Of a stretch of 64,000 nucleotides of DNA, positions 24,163-32,260 are shown piece by piece. The stretch is from Novosphingobium huizhouense (lineage in GTDB: Bacteria > Pseudomonadota > Alphaproteobacteria > Sphingomonadales > Sphingomonadaceae). The notes under the pieces were generated by a model that was given only the letters and a program-made list of their open reading frames with translations, was not told the origin of the DNA and did not search any database. Position 1 is the stretch's first letter. Every line of letters begins with the position of its first letter. A program made the position numbers and the translations under genes. The stretch is taken from NCBI RefSeq assembly GCF_020179475.1, contig NZ_JAILXZ010000002.1, forward strand, positions 496,001 through 560,000. The letters run 5' to 3'.

Positions 24163-25656
24163 TCAGAGCACGAGATCGGCGGCGTGGAGCGTCACCACCC
24201 CGTCGAGCCGGACAACGAAGTCGGCCGAGCCGTCGCCGTCGCGATCGCCGTAGAGATAGGTGTTGCCGTCGGTGACCTCGGCGCGCAGTTCGCCCGCGAC
24301 ATTGCCGAAGGCGCTGTCGCCGATGAAGCTGAAGGCTTGGTCGCCGGTGACATTGGTGTCGGCATCGATGCCCGACAGCATGATCCGGTCGCCTTCGAGC
24401 ACGTTGAAGTCGGTGATCGTCGAGGCGGTGGCGATGTCGACCGAAGCGCTCGTGCCGGCCGAGGCATCGAACACGAAGGTGTCGGCGCCGAAGCCGCCGG
24501 TCATCGTGTCGTGGCCGGGACCGGCGACGATGGTGTCGTTGCCGAGCCCGCCGTCGAGCGTGTCGTCGCCCTGCCCGCCGGCGATCGTGTCGTCGCCCTC
24601 GTCGCCGCTGATGATGTCGTTGCCGGTGTTGCCCCAGAGCTTGTCGTCGCCGAAGCCGCCGCTGATCACGTCGTCGCCATTGCCGCCGGTGACCTGGTCG
24701 TTGCCGATGCCCGCCCAGATGTGGTCGCTGCCGTCATCGCCGGAAATGCGGTCGTCGCCTTCCTCGCCGTAGAGATCGTCGGTGCCGTCGCCACCGTAGA
24801 TGGCGTCGTTGCCGAACCCGGCGTGGATCTCGTCGTTGCCGATGCCGCCGGCGATGCGGTCGTTGCCGAGGCCGCCCTGGACCTTGTCGTCACCGGCTTC
24901 GGCCTGGATGAAGTCGTTGCCGAAGCCGCCCAGGATCGTGTCGTCGCCATTGCCGCCGAACAGGCGGTCGTTGCCCACGCCGCCATCGATCAGGTCCTGC
25001 CCGTCGTCGCCATAGATGCGGTCGTTGCCGAGCCCGCCATAGAGCGCGTCGTCGCCGGCGTTGCCGTTGATGGTGTCGTTGCCGCCGCCGCCGATGGCGA
25101 GATCGTCACCCTCGCCCGACGAAATGTCGTCGTTGCCTGCGCCGCCGAGCAACACGTCATAGCCATCGCCGCCGTAGAGGTTGTCGTTGCCGTAGGCGCC
25201 GACGAGGTGGTCGTTGCCCTCGTTGCCGTAGAGATCGTCGTTGCCGCTGCCGCCGTAGAGGTGGTCATGCCCGCCGCCGCCGCGCAGCGTCTCGCTGCTG
25301 TCGGTGCCGACCAGGACATCGTCCCACGAACCATCGTTGTCCTGGTCCTCGGCGACGCCGTCATCGGTGAGCACCGGATGCTCCGGCTCGGCGATGACGT
25401 TGCCCTGGAGGTCGGTATAGGCCTCGCCGGTCAGCACGTAGTTGAACGCGCTGTCGCTGGTGTCGGGGGTCGGCTGGAACGACTGGATCTCGACATAGCT
25501 GTCGTTGGTGGTGGTCAGCGTCACCGTGTTCGTGGCGGCATTGAACGAAAGCTGCTGGTTGAGCGCCAGCGTCTCTTCCTCGTACGATCCATTGTGGTTC
25601 ACGTACATGGTGACGTTGCCGTCTGCTGCGATGGCGAACCGGGTAATGCTGTCCAT
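24163..25656 (-). CDS. RTX calcium-binding repeat protein, probable type I secretion substrate
   Basis: 497 aa, strongly acidic, no N-terminal signal peptide. Residues 126-395 are 30 uninterrupted nonapeptides of the GGxGxDxLx type, which fold into a calcium-binding parallel beta roll. The C-terminal ~100 residues (ADTFVFDASAGTSASVDIAT onward to LHAADLVL) look like the usual RTX C-terminal module that carries the type I secretion signal. The N-terminal 125 residues show no enzyme motif. No ABC exporter, HlyD or TolC partner is adjacent; the efflux genes at 59-63 kb are of another class. Start ATG 25656, with AGAGGA upstream. Confidence 0.9.
   Translation of the reverse strand: MDSITRFAIAADGNVTMYVNHNGSYEEETLALNQQLSFNAATNTVTLTTTNDSYVEIQSFQPTPDTSDSAFNYVLTGEAYTDLQGNVIAEPEHPVLTDDGVAEDQDNDGSWDDVLVGTDSSETLRGGGGHDHLYGGSGNDDLYGNEGNDHLVGAYGNDNLYGGDGYDVLLGGAGNDDISSGEGDDLAIGGGGNDTINGNAGDDALYGGLGNDRIYGDDGQDLIDGGVGNDRLFGGNGDDTILGGFGNDFIQAEAGDDKVQGGLGNDRIAGGIGNDEIHAGFGNDAIYGGDGTDDLYGEEGDDRISGDDGSDHIWAGIGNDQVTGGNGDDVISGGFGDDKLWGNTGNDIISGDEGDDTIAGGQGDDTLDGGLGNDTIVAGPGHDTMTGGFGADTFVFDASAGTSASVDIATASTITDFNVLEGDRIMLSGIDADTNVTGDQAFSFIGDSAFGNVAGELRAEVTDGNTYLYGDRDGDGSADFVVRLDGVVTLHAADLVL
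24472..25281. repeat. 27-bp coding repeat array (30 RTX nonapeptides)
   Basis: Thirty consecutive nine-codon units inside the RTX gene, diverged at DNA level but regular in the GG.G.D positions. The array makes the opposite strand open over a long stretch with a Val/Ala-rich shadow translation. Confidence 0.85.
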
Positions 25657-26029
25657 TGTCGTGGTCCTCTTGTTGCGACCCGCACGGGTGGCGGCCAAGC
25701 GAAAAGGAGCCCGGACACGCGGGAGTTGCTGCACCTATGCTGCGACGAACCGAGTGTCCGGGCCGGGTGCCATGCAGACGCAGGAGCGGCGCGCCATATC
25801 CGCCGCGCCCGGCGGAATGCCGTGAAACGTGGCCGTGGTGCGACGAGCCGAAACGGTTACAGGAGGAGCTTTATCCCCGGCCGCGGCCGAGCAGCCTCGG
25901 CCCGGACCACACGGCCGAACGGAGGAACTGCGGCGCGCGAAAGGGCCGCGTACGCCTGCCGATCCGCCGCACGGGGCACGGCGCGCGCCGTCTCTCTGCC
26001 GGCCCTGGCGCAGGCAAGCGAAGGGGTGG
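25657..26029. other. Intergenic region upstream of the RTX gene
   Basis: 373 bp with no credible coding sequence; the frames here are arginine-rich shadows. It must contain the RTX promoter on the minus strand but no clear -35/-10 or dyad stands out. Confidence 0.5.
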
Positions 26030-26227
26030 TCAGCCCTCGCTGGCGCGCGCGGCGCGCTGGACGCGGAGCATGGACAGGGCCTGGTCGACGTAGGCAGCGG
26101 CGATCAGGCTTTCGGCGCGGTCGAGGCAGGCGAGCGCCTCGCGCAGGTGGAAAGCCGCTTCGTCGAGCACGGTATCGTTGGCGCAGGCGATGCGCTGGGC
26201 GGGCTGCGGAAGGTGGCCAGTCGACAT
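26030..26227 (-). CDS. Small helical protein, unknown function (65 aa)
   Basis: 65 aa starting MSTGHLPQPAQRIACANDTV, largely alpha-helical: DEAAFHLREALACLDRAESL, then IAAAYVDQALSMLRVQ. The start ATG 26227 lies about six bases after GGGGA. Upstream in-frame ATGs exist to 26320 but lack this signal. The amphipathic helix pattern suggests a small oligomerising or protein-binding factor. I do not recognise a family. Confidence 0.6.
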   Translation of the reverse strand: MSTGHLPQPAQRIACANDTVLDEAAFHLREALACLDRAESLIAAAYVDQALSMLRVQRAARASEG

Positions 26228-26581
26228 CGTAATCCCCAGGGTGCCGCGCTGCGTGCGGATCATCAAGGTCATCTCGCGCCTGCTCCAAGCAATCTCGAGC
26301 GCCATCCGCACCGAGAGCAACCCGCCTTATCCGCCTTGGCCGAGGGCATCGTCAGGACGATACCGAGGAGCCGTGGCGCCCGGCGCTGGGCCGCACTGGT
26401 TGAACAAACGTGCAGCTTTGGGAAGCGGGATTCCTGTCCACTTCGAAGTCAAAGCGCCAAACTCTTGGCCCGTTGCACAAATTATTGGACCGCTTCGGTC
26501 TGATTCCAAGCCGAATTAGCTTTTTCATAAGCAGGTTTTGCTGCTCCGGCCGCGCACGATTCGGCGCGCCGACGCAAGGAC
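26228..26581. other. Intergenic region with possible IS-end remnant
   Basis: No gene is supported. From about 26380 to 26550 the composition is clearly more A+T-rich than the rest of the window, with scattered stop codons. GGCCCGTTGCACAAATTATT at 26467-26486 resembles the terminal inverted repeats of IS5/IS903-group elements (which begin GGCTTTGTTGAATAAATC). No transposase or opposite end is visible. Confidence 0.35.
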
Positions 26582-27211
26582 CTACGCCTGAACCTCCGGC
26601 GCGGTCGCGCAAAAGGCAGGCAGCGCAAGGCAGTTCGCCTCGATCTCGAGCAGGCGCGGCCAGCGCAGATCGGCGCCGAAGCGGCGCGCGTTGGCGAGTT
26701 GCGGGACCAGCATCAGATCGGCAAGGCCCGGTTCGTCGCCGAGGCAGAAGCGAAGCGCGCCCTCGCCGACCATCGCCGCGAAGGCATCGAGCCCCTGTTC
26801 GCAGGTTTCCCGCGCCCAGGCGGTTCCAGCATCCTTGCTGCCCGCGAGTGTGCGGATGCGTTCGAGCACGCGCAGGTTCTGGACCGGGTGCAGGTCGCAG
26901 GCGATCGCCTGGGCCAGCGCGCGCGCCCGCGCCCGACCGGCGGCATCGCGCGGCAGCAGCGGCGGCGCGGGCCGGGTCTCGTCGAGGTACTCGCAGATCG
27001 CCATGCTCTGCGTGAGGACGAGGCCGTCGATCTCGAGCGCGGGCACCAGCCCTTGCGGGTTGAGCGCAAGATAGGCGGGATCGCGCTGCTCGCCATCGAG
27101 CAGCGAATGCGCAACACTCTCCCACGCCAGCCCCTTGAGCGCGAGCGCGATGCGCACGCGCCAGGTGGCGCTCGACCGGAAATAGCCGTGCAGGCGGATC
27201 GGGGCGGCCAT
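26582..27211 (-). CDS. Zeta-class glutathione S-transferase / maleylacetoacetate isomerase-like
   Basis: 209 aa. Near the N-terminus, SSATWRVRIALALKGL (about 13-28) matches the zeta-class SSCSxRVRIAL motif that binds glutathione. NPQGLVPALEIDG and LTQSMAICEYLDE (the TQS motif) follow, and the C-terminal helical domain has DLHPVQNLRVL. Zeta GSTs isomerise maleylacetoacetate or related cis-enoyl diketo acids in aromatic-ring degradation. No fumarylacetoacetate hydrolase is next to it. It is downstream of the Baeyer-Villiger gene on the same strand (62-bp gap), so it probably belongs to the catabolic island. Confidence 0.82.
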   Translation of the reverse strand: MAAPIRLHGYFRSSATWRVRIALALKGLAWESVAHSLLDGEQRDPAYLALNPQGLVPALEIDGLVLTQSMAICEYLDETRPAPPLLPRDAAGRARARALAQAIACDLHPVQNLRVLERIRTLAGSKDAGTAWARETCEQGLDAFAAMVGEGALRFCLGDEPGLADLMLVPQLANARRFGADLRWPRLLEIEANCLALPAFCATAPEVQA

Positions 27212-27273
27212 GTCGACGTCTCCGTGGCGGTTGCGCGCACGGTCAAGCACCGGCCCGGCGCCGATGCAAGCCG

Positions 27274-28857
27274 TCAGGCGGAAAATCGCAGGTCGGGAAA
27301 ATCCGCGGCGACGATCGCGTTGAGCCGCTTCTTGTAGTCGGTGCCGACATAGGGAAGCATGACCCGCGGCTTGCCCGGGATGTTGGCGCCCATGTACCAC
27401 GAATTGGCGCGCGGGAAGAGCGTGCCTTCGGCTTCCTGCCGGACGTGGGCGACCCAGGCGTCCTGCGCGGCCTCGTCGACCGTCACGCGCGTCTGGCCGC
27501 GCGCTCGCATCCGCTCGACCACCGCCTGCACGAACTCGACGTTGTGTTCGCCGGCAAGGATCACGTTCATCAGCACCGAGGGGCTGCCAGGGCCGGTGAT
27601 CGTGAACAGGTTGGGGAACCCTGCGACCATCATCCCCATCCACATCGCCGGGCCGGCGTACCACGCGTCCTTGAGCGGCCTGCCCTCCTCGCCGCGGATG
27701 TCGACCCGGGTGAGCGCGCCGGTCATCGCATCGAAGCCGAGCGCCCAGACGATCATGTCGACCTCGTATTCCGCATTGGCGGTGCGGATGCCGCGCGGCG
27801 TGACCTCCTCGATCGCGCCTTCGGTAAGGTCGACGAGGGTGACGTTGTCGCGGTTGAAGGTGATGTAGTAGTCGGTGTCGACGCAGGCGCGCTTGGTCGA
27901 GATCGGGAAGCTCGTCGGGCAGAGCTTTTCGGCGACGACCGGATCGTTCACCAGCGCGCGGATCTGGCTGCGAACGAAGTCGCAGGCGGCGTTGTTGATC
28001 CGCTCGTCCTTGGTCAGGCGCGGGATCTGCACGGTCGAGACGAGGCCGCCGCCGTTCCACAGGATCCTGACGTGTTCGGCCAGCTCCTCGTCGGTCGGCT
28101 CCCAGTCCTCGGGCAGCAGTTCGACGCCGGCTTCGCCCGCATCGATCGAGGCCTTGTACATCGGCCACATCGCCTCGAAGGCCTCGCGCTCCTCGTCGGG
28201 AATGGGGGCGTTGAGCGCGGGCAGGCTGAAGTTCGGGGTGCGCTGGAAGACGTAGACCTGCGCGGCTTCGGCGGCGATGTGCGGCAGCGACTGGATCGCC
28301 GAACTGCCTGTGCCGACCACGGCGACGCGCTTGCCCTTGAAATCGACCGGCTGGTGCGGCCAGCGTCCGGTGACCAGCTGCGGTCCGTTGAAACTGTCGA
28401 GGCCGGGGAAATCCGGCTCCTTAGGCACCGACAGCGCGCCGGTCGCCATGACGAGGAAGCGCGCGGAAAGGAATTCGCCCTTGTCGGTATCGACCAGCCA
28501 GCGGTCGGCCGCCTCGTCCCAGTGCGCGGCGGTGACGCGGGTTTCGAAGCGATAGAGCGGGCGGATGCCGAGGATGTCGGCGCAATGGTTGGCATAGGCG
28601 AGGATTTCGGGCTGGGTCGCGTACTTTTCGCTCCAGCGCCAAGAGGTGCGGATCTCCTCGTGCCAGCTGTACTGGTAGAGCAGACTGGGAATGTCGCAGC
28701 GCGCGCCGGGGTAGCGGTTCCAGTACCACGTCCCCCCGACGTCGGCCGCCGCCTCGATGCCCTGCACATCGTAGCCCCGCTGCCGCAGCGCGAAGCTCAT
28801 GTACATGCCGGCAAAACCGGCTCCGACAACCACGGCGTCGACCTCGCGGCGCTCCAT
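27274..28857 (-). CDS. Flavin-containing (Baeyer-Villiger type) monooxygenase with altered fingerprint
   Basis: 527 aa. FAD-binding GAGFAGMYM (12-20) and GGTWYWNRYPGARCD (41-55) are typical of type I Baeyer-Villiger monooxygenases of the cyclohexanone/steroid class. NADPH-binding GTGSSAIQ lies at 182-189. The fingerprint FxGxxxHxxxWP reads F156-N-G-P-Q-L-V162-T-G-R-W166-P167: Val replaces the conserved His. The enzyme would insert oxygen next to a ketone, or act as a related N/S-oxygenase or diverged hydroxylase given the altered residue. ATG 28857 (eight to nine bases after GGGGAG) is preferred over GTG 28863. Confidence 0.88.
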   Translation of the reverse strand: MERREVDAVVVGAGFAGMYMSFALRQRGYDVQGIEAAADVGGTWYWNRYPGARCDIPSLLYQYSWHEEIRTSWRWSEKYATQPEILAYANHCADILGIRPLYRFETRVTAAHWDEAADRWLVDTDKGEFLSARFLVMATGALSVPKEPDFPGLDSFNGPQLVTGRWPHQPVDFKGKRVAVVGTGSSAIQSLPHIAAEAAQVYVFQRTPNFSLPALNAPIPDEEREAFEAMWPMYKASIDAGEAGVELLPEDWEPTDEELAEHVRILWNGGGLVSTVQIPRLTKDERINNAACDFVRSQIRALVNDPVVAEKLCPTSFPISTKRACVDTDYYITFNRDNVTLVDLTEGAIEEVTPRGIRTANAEYEVDMIVWALGFDAMTGALTRVDIRGEEGRPLKDAWYAGPAMWMGMMVAGFPNLFTITGPGSPSVLMNVILAGEHNVEFVQAVVERMRARGQTRVTVDEAAQDAWVAHVRQEAEGTLFPRANSWYMGANIPGKPRVMLPYVGTDYKKRLNAIVAADFPDLRFSA

Positions 28858-28910
28858 TCCCACGTCTCCCCTTCCTTTTCCTTCAGATGTTTACCGCAGG
28901 ATGTTGCGGC

Positions 28911-31400
28911 TTACTTGAACAGCGTGCGCAGCGTCACGCCCCAGGTGCGGCTGTGGCCGGGGAAGCGCACCGCAAGGTTCGCGTTCGTCGCCGCCGAGAC
29001 CCAGTAGTACTCGTTGGTGAGGTTGCGCGCCCAGAGCGAGAGGTCCCACTTGTTGTCGACATCGTGGACGCCGATGCTCGCATTGATCGTGCCATATGGC
29101 TTGAGGTTGAGCTGCGGATCGTCCTCGAGCGTGTTCTTGGCCGAGGACTGGTAGCGGCCGTTGACGATGGCGCGGAAGGCCAGCCTGTCGTTGATCGGCG
29201 AATCCCAGGTGACAGTCGCGGCGCCCGAGAATTCGGGGCTGAGCGGGAAGGTCGCGCCGTCGTAGCTCTTGGGCAGGCCCGCAGCGTCGATCCCGGTGTA
29301 GCCCTGGATCTCGGTCTTGAGCAGGGTGCCGGCGAGCACGACGTTGAGGTGGCTGCCGATGTTGACGCTGACATCGCCGTCGAGGCCATAGGCGCGCGAC
29401 TTGGGAATGTTGTCGAGCCGCAGCAGCGTGGTGTAGATCGGGTCGGCGAAATATACCGCGAGCTGCTTGTCGCCGTAGTCGTAGTAGAACGCCGTCAGGT
29501 TGAGGTTCACCGCGCGGTTGGCGAGCGCAACCTTGGTGCCGAGTTCGTACGAGGTCAGCTTTTCCTGCCGCGCCGGAGCGTTCTGGGTCGAGATGTTTGC
29601 GGCATTCACCGGGGTCGAACCCGACTTGTAGCCGCGCGAGACCGACGCAAAGAAATGGGTGTCGGCGTTGGCTTCCCAGCCGAGCGCCACGCGCCAGGCG
29701 ACATTGTCCTCATCGAGCTTGGAGCGGACGATGCCGAAAGTGCCGGTCGCCGGATCGAACGTGTTGCACTGGTTCACCCCGATCGGCGCGGTAAACGCGC
29801 CGTAGACCTGGTAGAAGAACGAGCGGTTGAACAAGTTGACGTTGGGCTGCATCGAGCCGTTGAAGTCGCGCGAGCAGCCGGCGTAGTCCTGCGTGTCGCG
29901 GGTGTAGCGGATGCCGGTGGTGAGCGTCAGGCTGGGCGCGAGCGTCCAGTCGGCGCTGGCGAAGACGCTCTTGGTCTCGACGTCGAAGTCGGCGGTATCG
30001 CGATAGGTGCGGAACGAGGTCGCGACGTCGGCGGCGGTGTAGCCCGGCGAGTTGAACGGCGTGCCGAGCAGCCCGAGGCCGAAGATCAGGCCCCGCACCG
30101 CGCCGACATTGGCGTTCTGGCCCAACAGCGTGCGGTTGTTGTCGGTGACCTTGTCGTTCGAGAAGTAGCCGCCCACGGTCCACTGCGCCGGACCGGTCTT
30201 GCCCTGGAAGCGCACTTCCTGGCTGATCGAGCGCGCTTCGCCCTGCGCCTTCTGGATCAGGATCTCGTAAGGGGCGCCCGACCAGTCGAAGGTCGCGTCG
30301 CGCTTGACCTTGTTGTAGCCGGTGAGCGCGACGAAGGTGACGTCGGGCGTGATCTCGAACTCGAGCAGGCCGCGCAAGCCGACGAACCAGTCGTCCTCGG
30401 CGAGCGGGTCGCTGATCCCGGCGCCACGGCCGATGTCGGGCCCGCGCTGCGACAGCGGCGCCCAGTCGGCATGGTCCTGGTCCCAGCGGGTCTTGTTGGC
30501 GGCGATGAAGTCGGCGACGCCCGGCGCGTTGAAGTTGCTGAACAAGGTCTTGTTGGCGGGATCGGTGTTGGGCGTGAAGCCGACCGCCTGGCCGGCGAGC
30601 GCGTCGGACTTGTTGATCCAGCCGTTGGCGGCCAGTTCGATCTTCATGCCCTCGACCGGGCGCGCGGTCAGCGTCAGGCGGCCGCCGTAGCGGTGGTTCT
30701 CGCCCAGCGTCTCGTTGCGGCTCGCGCTCTTCTGCCAGCCGTCCCAGCTGTCCTCGGTGCGGAAGGCGGCGCGCAGGCCGAGGTTCTCGCCCAGCGGCAG
30801 GTTGACGAAGCCTTCGGAATTGAAGGTCTTGAAATTGCCGCCTTCGACGGTGAGGCCCGCCTGGAGCGTGTCCTTGGGCTTGGCGGTGATGAAGTTGACG
30901 AGGCCGGCGGTGGTGTTGCGGCCATAGAGCGTGCCCTGCGGTCCCTTGAGCACCTCGACGCGCTCGAGGTCGAACACGGGACCTGAATTCATGAACGGAT
31001 AGGCGAGCGCGACTTCGTCGAGATAGGTGCCGACGGTCGACGTTGCCGACAGGTTGATCGTATTGAAGCCGACGCCGCGCAGGGTGTAGATCGGCACGCC
31101 CTGGTAGCCGCGCGAGATGTTGAGCGAAGGCGCGACCGACGGCAGGTCCTCGGTCGAGGTCACGCGCAGGTTCTTGAGCGACTGCGCGCCGAACGCCTGG
31201 ATCGAGACCGGCACGTCGGCCAGCGACTGTTCGCGGCGCTGCGCGGTGACGATGATTTCCTGCGAGGCGGCGGCATTTGCCTCGTCAGCCTGCGGCGCCG
31301 ATTCCCGTGCCGACTGCGGCGCCGACTGGGCGAAAGCCGGAGTCGCCAGCGCCGAGCCCGCGCACAGCAATGCCAGCAGCTGCGTCCTGGTAAAGGTCAT
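28911..31400 (-). CDS. TonB-dependent outer-membrane receptor
   Basis: 829 aa. Signal peptide about 1-25 (ALATPAFAQ). A TonB-box-like EIIVTAQRREQSLADVPVSI starts near residue 48, then the plug domain with RGVGFNTINLS and LERVEVLKGPQGTLYGRNTT. The remainder forms the 22-strand barrel, ending in LTNEYYWVSAATN and RTWGVTLRTLF. Receptors of this type in sphingomonads import hydrophobic carbon sources, not only siderophores. It has the operator TTATCA-ATCA-TGATAA at 54 bp upstream, shared with the divergent TetR gene. The substrate is presumably that of the surrounding catabolic genes. Confidence 0.95.
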   Translation of the reverse strand: MTFTRTQLLALLCAGSALATPAFAQSAPQSARESAPQADEANAAASQEIIVTAQRREQSLADVPVSIQAFGAQSLKNLRVTSTEDLPSVAPSLNISRGYQGVPIYTLRGVGFNTINLSATSTVGTYLDEVALAYPFMNSGPVFDLERVEVLKGPQGTLYGRNTTAGLVNFITAKPKDTLQAGLTVEGGNFKTFNSEGFVNLPLGENLGLRAAFRTEDSWDGWQKSASRNETLGENHRYGGRLTLTARPVEGMKIELAANGWINKSDALAGQAVGFTPNTDPANKTLFSNFNAPGVADFIAANKTRWDQDHADWAPLSQRGPDIGRGAGISDPLAEDDWFVGLRGLLEFEITPDVTFVALTGYNKVKRDATFDWSGAPYEILIQKAQGEARSISQEVRFQGKTGPAQWTVGGYFSNDKVTDNNRTLLGQNANVGAVRGLIFGLGLLGTPFNSPGYTAADVATSFRTYRDTADFDVETKSVFASADWTLAPSLTLTTGIRYTRDTQDYAGCSRDFNGSMQPNVNLFNRSFFYQVYGAFTAPIGVNQCNTFDPATGTFGIVRSKLDEDNVAWRVALGWEANADTHFFASVSRGYKSGSTPVNAANISTQNAPARQEKLTSYELGTKVALANRAVNLNLTAFYYDYGDKQLAVYFADPIYTTLLRLDNIPKSRAYGLDGDVSVNIGSHLNVVLAGTLLKTEIQGYTGIDAAGLPKSYDGATFPLSPEFSGAATVTWDSPINDRLAFRAIVNGRYQSSAKNTLEDDPQLNLKPYGTINASIGVHDVDNKWDLSLWARNLTNEYYWVSAATNANLAVRFPGHSRTWGVTLRTLFK

Positions 31401-31453
31401 CCCTTGTCTCCCGTTATGCTTTGGTCGCCGGGCTTTTATCACGCGATAGGCGC

Positions 31454-31469
31454 TTATCAATCATGATAA
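31454..31469. promoter_or_regulatory. TTATCA-N4-TGATAA operator, site 1
   Basis: TTATCAATCATGATAA, perfect 6-bp arms (7 with flanking C/G) around ATCA. It lies between the divergent TonB-receptor and TetR genes, 54 bp before the receptor and 86 bp before the TetR start. Same palindrome as sites 2-4. Confidence 0.75.
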
Positions 31470-31554
31470 GGAATATTCTGCCGGGTGTGGCATTTTTGCC
31501 AAGGCAGCCCTGCAAAGGGTTGCCAAAGGGCGCGTTGCGCGATCAAACCGGGGC

Positions 31555-32214
31555 ATGAGCAAAAGCCGTCGCGCCGAACCACCTGCCCTCGCTGCCGGGA
31601 GCGCCCGCCCCCAGCGCGAGAACAGCAGGGAGGCGCTGCTCGACGCCACCAGCGCGCTGATGCGCGAGCTCGACACGATCGAGATCGGGATCGTCGACAT
31701 CGCGCAGCGCGCCGGCGTGAACCACGCGATGATCCGCTACTTCTTCGGCAGCAAGGAGGGCCTTCTGCTCGCCCTGCTCGACCGCGACGTCTATCGCAGG
31801 ATCCGCCAGCTCGACCGCCTGTTCAGGATGGAGGTGACGCCGACCGAGCGGATGCGCATCCACCTGCGCGGAATTCTCGATACCTATTACGAGATCCCCT
31901 ACCTCAACCGGCTGATCCAGGTGATGGTGCGCGAAGCCGATCCGCAGCGGGTGCAGCATATCGCCGACGAACTGCTGATCCCGATCGCTTCGGCGCAGGC
32001 GCGGATCATCGCCGAGGGCATCGCCGCGGGCGAATTCCGCGACGTCGATCCCAAGCTGTTCTACTTCAACACCATCGGTTCGGCCGACGGCCTCTATTCC
32101 AACCGCTTTACCCTGTCGGCGGTGTTCGGCGGAATCCCGAGCGCCGATCGCGCGCTGCACGAACGCTATCGCGAGCACACCGTCGAGACGCTCATGCGCG
32201 GCTTGCTTCTCTGA
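31555..32214 (+). CDS. TetR/AcrR-family regulator, likely controller of the catabolic island
   Basis: 219 aa. The N-terminal DNA-binding domain (about 22-70) includes REALLDATSALMRELDTIEI and IAQRAGVNHAMIRYFFGSKE. The C-terminal ligand domain has LIQVMVREADPQRVQH. Palindromic sites flank it on both sides: site 1 in its divergent promoter with the TonB receptor, and site 2 just after its stop in front of acyl-CoA dehydrogenase 1. Autoregulation from site 1 is the simplest reading. It probably responds to a pathway CoA thioester. Confidence 0.9.
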   Translation: MSKSRRAEPPALAAGSARPQRENSREALLDATSALMRELDTIEIGIVDIAQRAGVNHAMIRYFFGSKEGLLLALLDRDVYRRIRQLDRLFRMEVTPTERMRIHLRGILDTYYEIPYLNRLIQVMVREADPQRVQHIADELLIPIASAQARIIAEGIAAGEFRDVDPKLFYFNTIGSADGLYSNRFTLSAVFGGIPSADRALHERYREHTVETLMRGLLL

Positions 32215-32223
32215 CCGAGTTCG

Positions 32224-32239
32224 TTATCAGAACTGATAA
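32224..32239. promoter_or_regulatory. TTATCA-N4-TGATAA operator, site 2
   Basis: TTATCAGAACTGATAA, in the 46-bp gap between the TetR stop and the GTG start of acyl-CoA dehydrogenase 1. Its place suggests a separate regulated promoter for the dehydrogenase. Confidence 0.75.
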
Positions 32240-32260
32240 AAGGACCTTGGGAGACTGCCG

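Noticed and set aside
24184..26232. 682-codon plus-strand open frame opposite the RTX gene
   Set aside because: A Val/Ala-rich artefact of the regular GGxGxD codon pattern on the other strand.
28887..30986. 699-codon plus-strand frame opposite the TonB receptor
   Set aside because: Shadow frame without any domain; the receptor on the minus strand has clear motifs throughout.
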